A DNA stretch of 64,000 nt from Clarireedia homoeocarpa. Taxonomy: Eukaryota; Ascomycota; Leotiomycetes; Helotiales; Rutstroemiaceae. Made by a program: the position numbers and the translations under genes. Below the pieces are notes generated by a model. It was not told the origin of the DNA. It searched no databases and saw only the letters and a list, made by a program, of their open reading frames with translations. This document shows, piece by piece, positions 47,410 to 58,604 of the stretch (the first letter of the stretch is position 1; the number at the start of each line of letters is the position of its first letter). The stretch spans positions 682,001-746,000 of the forward strand of contig LNKV01000023.1 in NCBI GenBank assembly GCA_001465935.1, given 5' to 3'.

Positions 47410-49503
47410 ATGGCAAAACCGCGTTCCCATTTTTCTCCAAGTGGGCGGGATAAGAGGCCTGCAGCTTCATCGGGGCAATGTAACCCGGCCGATATCATCG
47501 AAATTTCAGACTCCAGCTCTGACGACGAGCGTTCCTCCTTCAAACCTGCTATGATATATTCTTCACGACAGGGTGCACACCGTCTCACCGCTCCCCCTTC
47601 CTCCCCTCAGCCAGATCTGAATTGGGCCGGTTGGAATGGTGATGACCAAGAACTTAATCGCATATTGATGGAAGGATATGAAGCAAATCGTCAGCTCGGT
47701 TATGCATCTCCTCTCGGTCAGCAGATTGAAGAGGCCGGATCATTCCCTCAACCAAGAGTAGAAACAGAAGCAGAATGTATCAGAAAGGTTCTTGATGTTT
47801 TTCCAGGCATTTGTGGAGACTATGTCACTGGCCTTTACAACCGAATCTCCCATTCATCAGACAATTTAGTGACGCATATACTGGATCAAAATATCTACCC
47901 AAGAGCTAAAGATTCGCAAATGAAATTGAAGAGAAAAAGAGTAGTTGACGGGGAAAAAGAAGCTATTCTCAAGTATGAAGCGGCTGACCGGCGAGTTTTG
48001 CCTACTGCTCACATGGCCCGGGAACTAATGTAAGTGTCCGACGTACCATTCTTCCATGACTCTATTCTAAATGTACTGCGTTTCAAGCCCCAAGGAGCTC
48101 CGAAGGGTAAATTGACTTCAAATCCTGATCTGTTCGCAATCCATGGGCATGTTAGCTAACAAACTTATTTTAGTCGGAGCATCCTGTCGTCAGAGTTCGC
48201 GGATATTCCCATGGCTTTCATAGACGCAACGCTAAATTCTTCTGGCCATCGACTCTTTTCAGGATATCGTAAGCTGGAAGAAACTCAGAGAACTTTAGAT
48301 GCACAGCATCCAGCATATATCAAGAAAAAAATTCACAGAAGGATGCCCAAGGAGTATCAGCCGGCCAGGTTAGATGCGACAATTAGCCTCATGAAAACTC
48401 AAGCCCCCGAAAAAGCGGAGATTTTGACAGAATTTAAAGTATCTCGGATGCTTCGAAGGGCAGCAGATCTCCGTCGCCAAATCGAACGTGAGACAAAACT
48501 CGCAGAGGAAGAAGATGAGAGGGAAGCAATAGCCGAGGGCAGAATGTCAGAGTGTGGTTGTTGCTTTAGTGATTATCCGCTCAATCGCATGGTCCATTGC
48601 AATAGCGAAAAGGTTCTGCACTGGTTCTGTCGTCGCTGCGCGAGCCAAATGGCATCAACTGCTATTGGAAATTCCAAGTATCACCTCCAGTGTATGTCAA
48701 CTGAGGGATGTGAAGCTGGCTTTTCGATATCACAGCGGTAAGTGCTTGCCTTGCCTGTGCTCTTGTGGGCCATATATACTAACTCTCCTTTCAGAAACCA
48801 GTTTCTTGACGAGAAATTGATCGCCGCATTGGAACGTAATGAAACAGAAGCAGTGCTACGTACAGCCGGCATTGAAAATCTCGCTAGCTGCCCGTTTTGC
48901 CCATACGCAGCGGAATACCCGCCGATTGCATTCAATCGCGAATTCCACTGTCAGGCTCCCAATTGCGAGAAGGTCAGCTGTCGTCTGTGCAAGTTAGAGT
49001 CACACCTCCCGAAGACCTGTGAAGAGCATAAGAAAGATATTGGGCTCTCTGCTCGACATCAAGTCGAAGAAGCCATGTCCGCAGCACTAATAAGAAAATG
49101 TAACAAATGCGGCACACCTTTTGTGAAGGAAGCTGGCTGCAACAAGATGGAGTGCGTGGCCGCTGGCTGTGGAAACATTCAATGCTACGTATGCTCTGTG
49201 TCCTGCAAGAATTATGACCACTTCAACGAAGTGGGCAAGGGCGGAAAATCAGGGAATTGCCCCCTTTTTGACGATGTGGAGGAAAGACACAACGCTGATG
49301 TGGGGAAAGCTGAGAAAGAAGCAATTGAGAAGATCCGTACCGAGCATCCCGAAGTCACTGAGGAGCATTTGAAGGCGACAGTGATGGAGAACGTCCTCAA
49401 AGACGATGGGAGAAGAAAAACACAGGATGCTTTACTACCTCGGCCAGTTGCTCATCCACGTCCTCCGGGACCTCCACGGCAGAGACTTAATTTTGGTCAG
49501 TAG
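47410..49503 (+). CDS. RBR-type E3 ubiquitin ligase, RNF216/TRIAD3-like
   Basis: Exons 47410-48029, 48174-48737 and 48795-49503. The N-terminal 150 residues are disordered with an acidic Ser/Asp block (EISDSSSDDE, SUMO-interaction-like). RING1 begins CGCCFSDYPLNRMVHC and includes HWFCRRC and CMSTEGC. The IBR has CPFCPYAAEYPP, FHCQAPNCEKVSCRLC and CEEH. RING2 is CNKCGTPFVKEAGCNKMEC, with the likely catalytic Cys in AGCNKM, then CYVC and YDHF. The order and the IRKCNKCGT/YDHF blocks match RNF216 best. RBR ligases pass ubiquitin through this Cys. Intron 1 (144 bp) may hide a 12-nt exon (AG before GAGCTCCGAAGG). The frame stops at TAG 49503, but a GTCAGT donor at 49496 could splice to exons downstream (see 49699-50408), giving 831 aa in total. 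Confidence 0.88.
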
Positions 49504-49698
49504 AAGTTTTTTTTTTTTTTTTTTGCGGTCAAGATCTAAGTCTACAGCGGGCATCTAGGTGGGCCGTATTATCATGTCAGAATAAAGCCCTTTCGCCGAA
49601 AAGATAAGAGCTTTGCACAATGAAAATACTTATTAGCCAGGAGTTACCAATATTGTGTAATTTTTATAAGCTGACTTGGAGTTGTGTAGGACTAGTAG

Positions 49699-50408
49699 AT
49701 AGGCACGAACAAGAGATTGGACGTCCACAAAACTTGGGTGCACTTCCAGCCGCGGGTAAGTCATTGTTACGGGGCAAATTCATTTCTGTACAATTCATCA
49801 GGAAAACACCTCATTTAGATGAATGTATGTGTAAATAGACTGACTATCGGCCAGCAAACCCCCCGAATGCCAATAATCCAGGAGTGGACAGGGACATTGT
49901 TGAACGACTGTTTGGCCCTAGGAATTTTACCTTTGCAAGAGTACCACGGGCACCAGATTTCGGCTTGCCCGTAGCTGTGGCGCAACAGAATATCGTTTAC
50001 CCGGTAGAAATGGAAGGAGTTGAATATGATGTACCCCGAGCTGCGAACTTCGATCATCCATCTATACCTCGGGCGGAGTACCCTCAAGCTCCATATACCG
50101 GGCCGCGCTTTCCACATCCAGCTCCAAACTATGGTGAAGCTCTCCAACATCTACAACCAAACCAGTTTGTACAAGTGGCAAGGAACTTACAGGTATGTCG
50201 ACGTCTCAGGAAACCTCCGGATGTACCGTATCCACTGGTTTCACCATCGGGGAGACAAGTTGAAGAAGTAGCAAAGCAGCCAAAGAACATGCTAACGTAT
50301 CCTCCCCAACTCAAGAACAATCCAGCCGAGCGGCTTCCAGAAAACCACCAGCAACTAGTAGACAGACCATATTATTGGCAGGATTTCACATGTTATGCCT
50401 GGTCCTGA
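49699..50408 (+). CDS. Probable C-terminal exons of the RBR ligase (or a separate small ORF)
   Basis: Two in-frame pieces, 49699-49755 and 49855-50408 (intron 49756-49854, GTAAGT..CCAG), encode a Pro/Asn-rich tail: RHEQEIGRPQNLGALPAA, then NPGVDRDIVERLFGPRNFTF and many Pro. The phase fits a splice from 49495 of the RBR gene (phase 1) over a 203-bp intron containing a T18 run. No good ATG opens this frame on its own, which favours it being part of the RBR protein. Against this, the RBR frame has its own stop at 49503 and AATAAA lies near 49581. Confidence 0.42.
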
Positions 50409-50964
50409 TGCTCGTCTTTGAGTCATAGGTGGCAGCTTTCGTTTCTAGGGCTGCCAAATGAGGAGTCGATCCAGTGTCTAGAGTGTTGATGATGTGTAGT
50501 CGACGGTGACATATATCTCTTAATCTATTTATTTTGCGTTGATTTTGATCTTTGATCGCTTCTTAAGCATGCTTTGCGTTTGGGATCCGCATAAAAGGCA
50601 TTGGGGTTTTGCTTCTTCCTTAGCCATCTTGAGCGTCAAATATCCACATGCCCTTTCTGATTGTTGGACCTCAATATATACAAGGTAGTTAGGTGTAGCA
50701 GCAATTCATCATTTGCGGGCTTCAGTAGTGTCATGCTGCCCTTGATTTTCACGATTCGGTGACACTATGCATGATCAGACCCGTGGGACGCTCCTGGTCC
50801 TTTGTTGTTCCCGACTATGCCATGCAAATGGTCGTACGCCACAGACACTCTTGTTAGCCGATCAGTCCACCGTTGACAATGGACTTTGGCGAAAGTAAAA
50901 CGATTAATTTTCATCCTCACCGAGCGAATGATCTTTGCGCTATTTGCGAAACCTCTGCGTAGTT
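50409..50964. other. Convergent spacer between RBR-ligase region and rev7
   Basis: 555 bp without supported features; likely 3'UTRs. Confidence 0.5.
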
Positions 50965-51785
50965 TCAACTGTCCTGAGAATCGAACTTCGCTCTTGCCTC
51001 CTCAATCCATGCTTCCATCACAAATTCTCCTACTTCTACTGCTCGAATAGCAGTGCTCTTTACCCCTCCCCGATCCCTGCCCACCCTTCCTCTACTGACA
51101 CCAGTGTCGACTTCTTTTCCCTTTCTCTTACCTTTTCCAGCGTCCGGTAATTGTAGTTCTGCTGGTGAGGGCTCAAAATGTTGGGGGTGCTGTTATATGT
51201 TAGTCGCCATGATATAAATCACTACAAACACTGCAAAGCACGCGTAGAACAAAAGCTCTCCGAAAATCAACATACCCCAATCGGCGCATCCGCCTCCTCC
51301 TTCATCTCCATAACCACACTCCAGGTGCATCCCTCTGGCAAATCTTCCAACCTCTCTGCCGAATAACTCAACCGCCTCAACACAGCTCTCAACTCCTCCT
51401 CCACATCGACCGCCCTCAGTGCCCCCGACGGCCCCTCAAACTCCGTAAATAGCTCCTCTTTTGGCACCACGGGGAAGCGTCCCACGTCGAAGACGTAGCG
51501 CTCGAGACATTCGTTGGACGCGGAGAACACGACGACGGCGATGCTCGAGATGGCGCCCTTTTGCAGATGCGGCGTTATGGCGCTGATGCAGGAGGCTATG
51601 TATGCGCAGACGGAGGGGTGCCGCGATTGTGGGATCGGGAAGTTGTAGGCGCGGGTTAGGAGGAAGGTGGAGCGGGGGTAGAGCGCCCGGGTGTAGAGGA
51701 TGGTGTGGATGGAGAGGGTGAGGAAGTTGAGGAGGTGGGTGTGTAGGGAGTGAGGGGTGCTGAGGGGAGGGAGTTTGGTGGTCAT
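50965..51785 (-). CDS. rev7: Rev7/MAD2B HORMA protein, DNA polymerase zeta subunit
   Basis: Two exons (51785-51276, 51189-50965; intron 86 bp) give 244 aa. The HORMA start HSLHTHLLNFLTLSIHTILYTRALYP and the following FLLTRAYNFPIPQSRHPSVC are typical of Rev7. The central EDLPEGCTWSVVMEM and the C-terminal block TAIRAVEVGEFVMEAWIEE, which follows a basic linker (GKGKRKGKE), also match. Rev7 bridges Rev3 and Rev1 in translesion synthesis across DNA damage and can close a HORMA loop over partner peptides. The C-terminal exon was recovered because the first frame stops just after the donor at APIG|GTATGT; without it the safety-belt region would be missing. Transcribed divergently from the kap114 gene. 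Confidence 0.93.
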
Positions 51786-52330
51786 TTTGGGGAGGATTTA
51801 TGGTGTGCTTGTGCGACGCCGAGTCGAAGTCCAGGTCGAGATTCGATGTGGATGAGATGAAGAGGAAGTTTCTTGGGGAAACGGGTTATCGAAGTTTCAT
51901 TGTGGTCGAGTCCTACTTTATTGCTATGGCTGTCAACGTACTACTCTCTGCACTTTGTACTGTGGCAATCAATCATCCAATATCTGCATCTACAGTAGCA
52001 AGGAGATATTTCTGTAGTCATGACGCTTGAATCTTATTCCTTAATCTCTTATCGGAAAAATGATTGGTGGGGTCGAATCAGGTACGCGCACCGCCACCCT
52101 CGAAAAAAACAAACGCGACCAAACGGCAGCCAACCGAGCACCATACAAATTTCCTATCACCTACAGCATATCTCACTCACCGTCTCCCAAAAAAGACCCG
52201 ATCGTTTTTATTCCTCAGGTTCCTTGCGATTTCTCTGTTCTACGGATTTTCTTTCCTCACTCAGTATTGCCTTGGCTTTTCTTTTCTTTTCTCTTCTCTT
52301 CAGACAACAACCCACCAAATATAAACGAAT
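51786..52330. other. Divergent promoter of rev7 and kap114
   Basis: 545 bp between opposite starts. The part next to the kap114 ATG is pyrimidine-rich (TTTTCTTTTC stretches), usual in fungal promoters. Confidence 0.55.
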
Positions 52331-55300
52331 ATGGCATCACCCCACGAAACACAGCTTCTTCAAATTCTCTCAGATACGCAATCGCCCGCCGAAGGACCCC
52401 GCAAACAAGCCGAGCTGCACCTGCAGGCTGCACAGACGGACCCGGCTTTCCCATCTACGCTTGCGCTTATAGCTACTCATGAGACGATCAGTCCGGAAAT
52501 TCGACAGGCAGCGCTGTTGTGCTTGAGGACTTTCGTCGATAAAAATTGGACGGGCGTGGATGATGATGGTGTGCCGAGTTCGGTCAATCTTGATGCCGGT
52601 GTTAAGGCGGAGCTGAGATCGAGGATGTTGGCGTTGGCGACGAGTGATGCGAGTACGAGGAAGATTAAGAGTGCAGCTAGGTTTGTGGGATTTTCTTTCT
52701 ACAGTGCTTCTGGTGTTTGAGGGGGAGGGGGAGGGGGAGGGGGGAGGGGTTTTATATGACTTAGGGAAAGATATGTATGCTAATTCGTGGCTGGGTGAAC
52801 AGTATGGTAGTAAGCAAGATCGCCAATGTCGACTTCCCGGAAGAGTGGCCCGATCTGTTACCGAATGTCCTCCACGTTATTCGAACTGGCACAGATGGAC
52901 AATTGCACGGCGCATTAAAAGTGTTGGGGGACCTGGTCGAGGACAGTCTGAACGAAGATCAGTTCTTCGCTGTGGCACGAGATATTGTGAATGCGGTATA
53001 CGATGTAGCAGTCAACGATGCGCGAAAGACGAATCTACGATCATTGGCAGTATCGGTCTTCCGAGGCACTTTCGACATCATGGATATGGTAAAGGATGAG
53101 CATGGAACCGAGGTTAGGGCATTTGCAGATGAGGTGTTGAAGTCTTGGTCACCGTTCTTCCTCGCTGTTATGAAACAGTCGTTACCTACGCCGCCGAAGG
53201 AAAATGAAGAGGATGGTCCAGCTGTAGAACAATGGCGGGGTATCATCTCGCTAAAGCTGCAGGTTGTGAAGACGTTGATGAAGATCCGAGCAGTTTTTCC
53301 ACAATTGCTACTTCCTCAAAGTCCGGTTCTTTTTACTGCTACTTGGGAGGAGTTAACTACGCTGCAGAGTGTACACCAGGCAATGTATGTCGATAATGAT
53401 ATGCAGGGTCGTTTGGAGGATGCCGACAATCTACCTTACACGTTGGATTTCTTGGTGTTGGAAGAACTCGATTTCTTGCAATCATGTCTGAGAGCTCCCC
53501 CGGTGCAGAAAGAGCTCGAGGCTCAAGTACAAGCAAATCCCTCCGTGGCTGCGACGCCTTGGGTTGTGGATGTTATGAAGCTTGCGGTTAATTATGCGCA
53601 AATCCCTAAGGAAGAGGAGGAATTATGGGATATCGACGTCAACCTATTCTTGGCGGAAGAAACTGCTGTCACTGCAAATTACACTGCCAGAACAGCTTGT
53701 GGGGACTTATTGATCAAGCTTGGTGAATGGTTACACCAAGGTGCTCTCGAAGGCTTATTAGCATACATTCAAATGCTGTTTTCATCAGACGCCGCAAGCT
53801 GGAGGACACGAGAAGCATCTCTATATCTTTTGACTCAGTTAACGAACGACTTCCTAGACGTGGAGAAACATATTGCTCCAGAGGTTGCAGGATCTTTCTT
53901 GGGGTTTATCGATTATGCCATCAATAGGCCAGAAGAGCCATTATTGCGAGCAAGGGGATTCTTGGTTGCGGGCATTTTAGTCCAGATGTTACCAGATGTG
54001 GCCCTCGGATTGCTCGACCGTACTATCAAAGCGGTCAATCTTGATGAAGCAGAAGTTGTCAGAGTCGCGTGCATCAAGGCCCTACAAGGGTTTATCAAAG
54101 CGCATACTGTTCCTGCAGACCGACAAGCACCAATCATTGCGTGCATATCGGACTTTTTGTACTCAAAAGATCTTACAGATCTGGAGGTTGCAGATGATCT
54201 TCTTGTTACTTTAGTAGAGTCTTTGAAAGCTGCCATTGGTCTTGATACTAGGATTACACTTTCTGGAGATGGAGGCCCCCTAGATCTTTTGTTCTTGCTT
54301 GCGAAGCATGGGGCATCAAATTTCCAGTTGACGATGTTGGTCACTGAAGCATTCGAGGATATTGTTACGAGCCTTGCTGGCAGTGAGGCTTTTGGTGCTT
54401 TGTGTTCGAAAGTTCTCCCATCTCTGACTGGTGCTTTTGATGTTGGGAATATGACTGATGATGATCCTTTAATAGAGGTAGGATTACGCCCGAAGTGAAA
54501 GATATCATGGCTAATTTTTGTCTAGCTTGCCGCTGACTTGCTTGCTGTTCTTACTGAGAATGGATCGGAACCACTTCCCCCTGGATATATTGCTGCTGCC
54601 CTACCGAAGCTAGTCCGTCTAATGATGAATACTACGGAGGGTGGTATTCTCAGACCTGGCGTTGAAGCCATCAAGTTCATGCTTATGCACGACCATCAAC
54701 AAGTTTTCGAGTGGCATGATGAGAGTAATCGATCAGGTCTGGAAGTATGTCTTATCATCATTGACAGATTACTGGACCCTGCCATGGAAGATAATGCAGC
54801 ATCAGAAGTTGGCGGCCTTGCTGCTGAGCTTGTCGAGAAAGCCGGACAGGAACGTCTAGGGCCATATTTGGAGCAACTTCTCCGGGCTGTCGCTACTCGT
54901 CTTGCTACGGCTGAAGTTGCGCCTTTTATCCAATCTTTGAGTTTGGTGTTTGCACGCTTGTCTTTAGTTGGGGCTCATGATGTCGTTGAGTTCTTGAGTC
55001 AGATTGATATCAGTGGTCAGAATGGTCTGCAAGTAGTCTTAAACAAGTGGTTGGAATTCACTGTTAGCTTTGCTGGTCATGATGAGATCCGGCAAAAGTA
55101 AGTTGCGTATCCTTCTCCTGCTTTCATATACTGACATTATGTAGCGTCATTGCACTGTCAAAAATTTTCAGTCTCAATGACCCACGAGTTGCACAGACGA
55201 TGGTCAAAGGCGACTTAATTATTCCGACCAGCAATCGGATCATGACGCGCTCCAAAGCCAAGCTGAGTAAGGACGGCCTTTACTACACGCCCCCTCCGCT

Positions 55301-55694
55301 AACACGACCAGACCCCGATCGATACACCGTCATACCCGCTTCATTAAAAATCATCAAAGTCCTGATCGAAGAACTCCTGTCGGCCTCTGGTCACCAAAAT
55401 GCAGCAACGGCGGCAGCAGCAGCGGAATTTGCAGACGAAGAAGCTGATGAGGATAACTGGGAAGATGTGCCCAGTACGTTAGACTTGGGATTGGCTAGCA
55501 CGAAGGCAGATTTGATGGCTTTTGGGGAAGGCCAGGGAAGCTTTATGAGGCAGAGGGATGATGATACGCAAATCTATTTGTCCGAGTTCTTCGTGAAGGC
55601 TGGGAGGGAAAATGTGGCCGGCTTTAATGATCTGTATGAGTTGTTGACGGATGAGGAGAAGATGAAGTTGCAGGAATTGGCTCAGGGGGCTTGA
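52331..55694 (+). CDS. kap114: Importin-9/Kap114 karyopherin beta
   Basis: Four exons (52331-52680, 52803-54477, 54526-55097, 55145-55694) give 1048 aa, normal for the family. HEAT-type helices run throughout. The importin-beta N-terminal part includes QAALLCLRTFVDKNW. SKIANVDFPEEWPDLLP is restored across intron 1 and is the classic importin FPxxWPxLLP motif. The C-terminus has an acidic loop DEEADEDNWEDVPSTLDLGL and the family end DDDTQIYLSEFFVKAGRENVAGFNDLYELL. Kap114/Imp9 carries TBP and histones H2A-H2B into the nucleus. Intron 1 (122 bp) contains a G-rich repeat; introns 2 and 3 are 48 and 47 bp. A basic segment NRIMTRSKAKLSKDG lies before the acidic loop. Confidence 0.95.
52720..52749. 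repeat. GGGGGA repeat inside kap114 intron 1
   Basis: Four to five G5-G6 runs separated by single A residues in the sense strand of the intron, a pattern able to form a G-quadruplex in RNA. Confidence 0.85.
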
Positions 55695-56361
55695 GAGGGG
55701 AAGTCATGGGAGATTCACGAGTATGTAGGGATTAAAATGGGGCTGTAATTTTGGGTGCAGTTGGAGGCGGCTTCTAGTGAGTGGTGATAAGGAAGAGGGG
55801 TGAGGGTTTCGAATTTTCGGTGGTTGATGATGATGGAGATGATTGAGATGATTGAATGAATGAGGTAGATGGGGTGGATGGGATCGCACGAAGTCATGAT
55901 TGAAATGATGACGACGATGACGACGATGTGTGATGGGCGTTAGCCCATCAGATTATAAATTAAGAAGTAAATATATTGTGATATGAAAAATAATCAACTA
56001 GATAATTATGGATGGGTCTCCTATGTTTAGTGCTGCTTTTCCCGGGAGGAAATTATTGATGGGTGGTTTGGAAAGATTTCTTGTCTTTTACGCTATGTGC
56101 ATAGTCTCTTTCACAGGTCAACATAACGACATATCTAGAGACTCGAGATGTAGATGGTAATAATCTTATTCATAACAATATCCCTATCCAACACTCACAT
56201 AGAGTCCAGCATGCATTGTATAATATCAACCCCCGAACCCCCCATACCAATTATCCTCCCGTCATTCATTCATTCCTTCATGCATTTATAATCCTACAAT
56301 ATTTCTCCACCATCTTATATCGTACAATCGAATCGCTGGCACTCCTCTATACTTCTGCAAC
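55695..56361. other. Convergent 3' region of kap114 and the CsbD-like gene
   Basis: About 670 bp with GATGACGAC-type short repeats near 55905-55928. Minus-strand frames here are low complexity; no gene supported. Confidence 0.5.
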
Positions 56362-56747
56362 CTAAGCAGCCTTCTCCTGTCTCTCCCTTCCCTCCCCAAC
56401 CATCCCCTCACACCCCGTCGCCTTCCCAGCTATCTCCTCGATCTTCCCGCCGAGACCAGTGGGCACGGGCTCGCTGGTTTGGTTGGCGTTGGCGGCCTGG
56501 TGGTGTGGTGCGGTGCGGTTAGCTTGGGGTTCTGTTTGTGAGAGTTTGGAGATGGACATGGAGATAAAGGAGAGTGTTAACACAAACGAACCTTCATGGT
56601 GGCGATCCCGGCTTCCTCGTCCTTCTTTCCGCTGTCAATCCACTCTTTCGAACCGGTTACGCTGCCAATGGTTTCGGCGACGTAGCCTTTGGCGTATTGG
56701 GCGTGGCCGGCGAGCATGGATGGTTGTTGTTCGGAGTTGGAGGACAT
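56362..56747 (-). CDS. CsbD-like small stress protein
   Basis: Two exons (56747-56588, 56531-56362) give 109 aa. The N-terminal part MSSNSEQQPSMLAGHAQYAKGY leads into VAETIGSVTGSKEWIDSGKKDEEAG, and the C-terminal part has GLGGKIEEIAGKATGCEGMVGEGRE: the repeated helix style of CsbD-like hydrophilic proteins, often induced by stress. The donor is at C56588|GTTTGTG; the nearby GTTCGT donor four bases earlier would break the frame. The start at 56747 is preferred over an in-frame ATG at 56879, because the latter would encode a poly-Thr stretch from a microsatellite and lies directly after a TATA-like run. Confidence 0.85.
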
Positions 56748-56773
56748 TTTTGTGTTGGTGTGTGTGGTTGTGA

Positions 56774-56835
56774 TTGTAGTTGTGGTTGTAGTTGTGGTTG
56801 TAGTTGTGGTTGTAGTTGTGGTTGTAGTTGTGGTT
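56774..56835. repeat. 12-bp GTTGTGGTTGTA tandem repeat in the CsbD-like leader
   Basis: About five units alternate TTGTAG and TTGTGG. On the gene strand this reads ACAACC/ACTACA units and would be the 5' leader. Confidence 0.88.
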
Positions 56836-56881
56836 GGGTTTGAAGTTGGTAATTGAGAGGATGTTGGTAGATTTAGCATAG

Positions 56882-56893
56882 ATATATATATAT
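56882..56893 (-). promoter_or_regulatory. TATA-like run of the CsbD-like gene
   Basis: Twelve-base AT alternation about 135-147 bp before the chosen ATG. Its position implies a transcription start downstream of ATG 56879. Confidence 0.5.
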
Positions 56894-57209
56894 GCTGAGG
56901 AGAGTGAGTCTGGGGTCAGGGGAGGGCAGGGGAGGGGCAGGATGTGATGATGTCATTGTATGCACGTGATGAGTGTGGAGTGCGGGATACATGGGATTTT
57001 GGATCGAGGAAATCGGGTGTTTCACTTTGTTCCCTTGGAGAAATGCATCGAGGATTACAAATGCGCGGCAATAGATGAGCACAGATAGATTTGTCTCTGC
57101 ATCATCGTCATCTTCATCATCGTCATCGTCGTCATCATTATCATCATCAGCTTTTAATAAGTTGACTGGAATATTATCATTACTTCCCATCTACCTATCT
57201 GTCTATCTA

Positions 57210-58604
57210 TCAAGATGTCGCTGTGTTTGCTGGTGGACTCGTGCATGTTGAAATAGTCGTCCACTTTTCAAATTGTTAGTTTCGAAAGGTACGCGTATCG
57301 GACTTTAGACAGTTTCTACTTACAGGAAGATAAGAAGTGGATGTTGGAGTACCACGAATCGTCTCGGCTTTCACCAACACTGGGATGATGGCTCCAGTGG
57401 TCAAGCTGAATACGCGGTGATGCAGGACTATTCTTCTATCAATACTGGATTCACAGGTTTGGGTCGGAACATAAAATCAAACTATACCTCTCAGAATCGA
57501 AGCAATTTCTCCAGAATGACTGGTAATGCTCAACCACGTATTGTCGTCGCTCTTGAAAACCTCATCCAACACTTTCTTGCTCCTAATATCTTGATCACCA
57601 GACGTCTCACCATGTAAAGCCTGCCATAAGGGATCGTTTTCTACAAATCCTCTCTCGAATTTGTATGTGGGGAAAGATTCATGGATGAAAATCTTGTTGC
57701 TGCGGCGATCACAGGTATGGCCACTGATACCCTCACGGAAAAGCTCCTTAATGGTGGGTTTAAAAGGCCTTGATTTGGGGAGAGAAAGGGTGGAGAAAGT
57801 TATGTTGGAGGTCTGAAGACATCGGTAGAGAGGGGAAGTATAGTATGATTGGGGAGGAGGAATCTTTTGAAGCGTGATCCGTGAGGCCCAGTATGCGGCG
57901 GCTTTTTGTGCTTGAGCGATTCCGGCGGGATCTAGATGTGCGTCTGCCCACTGGATGACAGGTTAGTCGTGTTGTGAAAGGATGATACTGAAACTTACGG
58001 TTACAGTTGCGTTGCCGTCTAATATGGAATAATAGCACTATGACATGTAAGCAACGACTACGTTGGGCCATGGCATTTAGAGGAGGCAACATACATTCCA
58101 CTACATCGATTTGTTAGCAAAGCGTTGTCTGTAACTCGAAATTCGCTACATTACTCACAGCTGGCGTGCCATAATATGTCTCGGCCGCATTATGCCATCC
58201 TTCTCCATGTCTTCCCATGAATAAAACCTTATAGTTCACATTGTGCGACGCGTTCATATTCAAAGAATCAACGTATTTCTCAAACTTCTGCCACTGGGTT
58301 GCATTCTTCGAAACATGAGAATCGGTCGGGTATGTTCTATTGAGCAGACCAAAATTCCATTGCGTCTAGACATGTGATCAGTCGGAATTTTCCAAGGGCT
58401 CTTCAAATCAGGGGGATTACACACGTAGTCAAAAGTCGATGGGATAGTAGCAGAATCGTCTTGCAAGAAGAACCCGGGAACAGTAGTATAATTGATCCAA
58501 CTATTCTGACTGTGACCTGAATATTGCGGTGCTGCGGTGGGACTAGGGGAATGGCTAGCACTTGCGACGGACAAAACGGTCAACCATACAGCTACGGAGA
58601 ACAT
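57210..58604 (-). CDS. Secreted histidine phosphatase (phosphoglycerate-mutase-like)
   Basis: Seven exons (58604-58425, 58365-58159, 58100-58095, 58037-57999, 57950-57488, 57427-57324, 57263-57210) give 350 aa. A signal peptide (MFSVAVWLTVLSVASAS) starts at 58604; the Met at 58667 is only 9-16 bp after a TATA-like box and is therefore unlikely. Catalytic RHG is in GRHGEGWHN (His about residue 113), the second catalytic His in SITSHSGEI, and SPLYRCLQT is the usual middle block. The 6-nt exon TGGAAT supplies Trp-Asn of GTPAWNCYYS, a family-conserved stretch. The last exon gives WTTISTCTSPP after a GTAAGT..GAAAAG intron. Members remove phosphate from small molecules; the substrate is not known. 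Extracellular or cell-wall location inferred from the signal peptide and NxT/S sites. Confidence 0.88.

Larger units (their letters stand above)
56748..57209. other. Spacer between CsbD-like leader and histidine phosphatase 3' end
   Basis: Besides the CsbD-like leader repeat and TATA-like run, it contains CATCGTCATC-type trinucleotide stretches near 57098-57150, whose minus-strand frame is poly-Asp. No gene. Confidence 0.5.

Noticed and set aside
56873..57190. Asp-rich minus-strand frame
   Set aside because: Comes from CATCGTCATC trinucleotide repeats.
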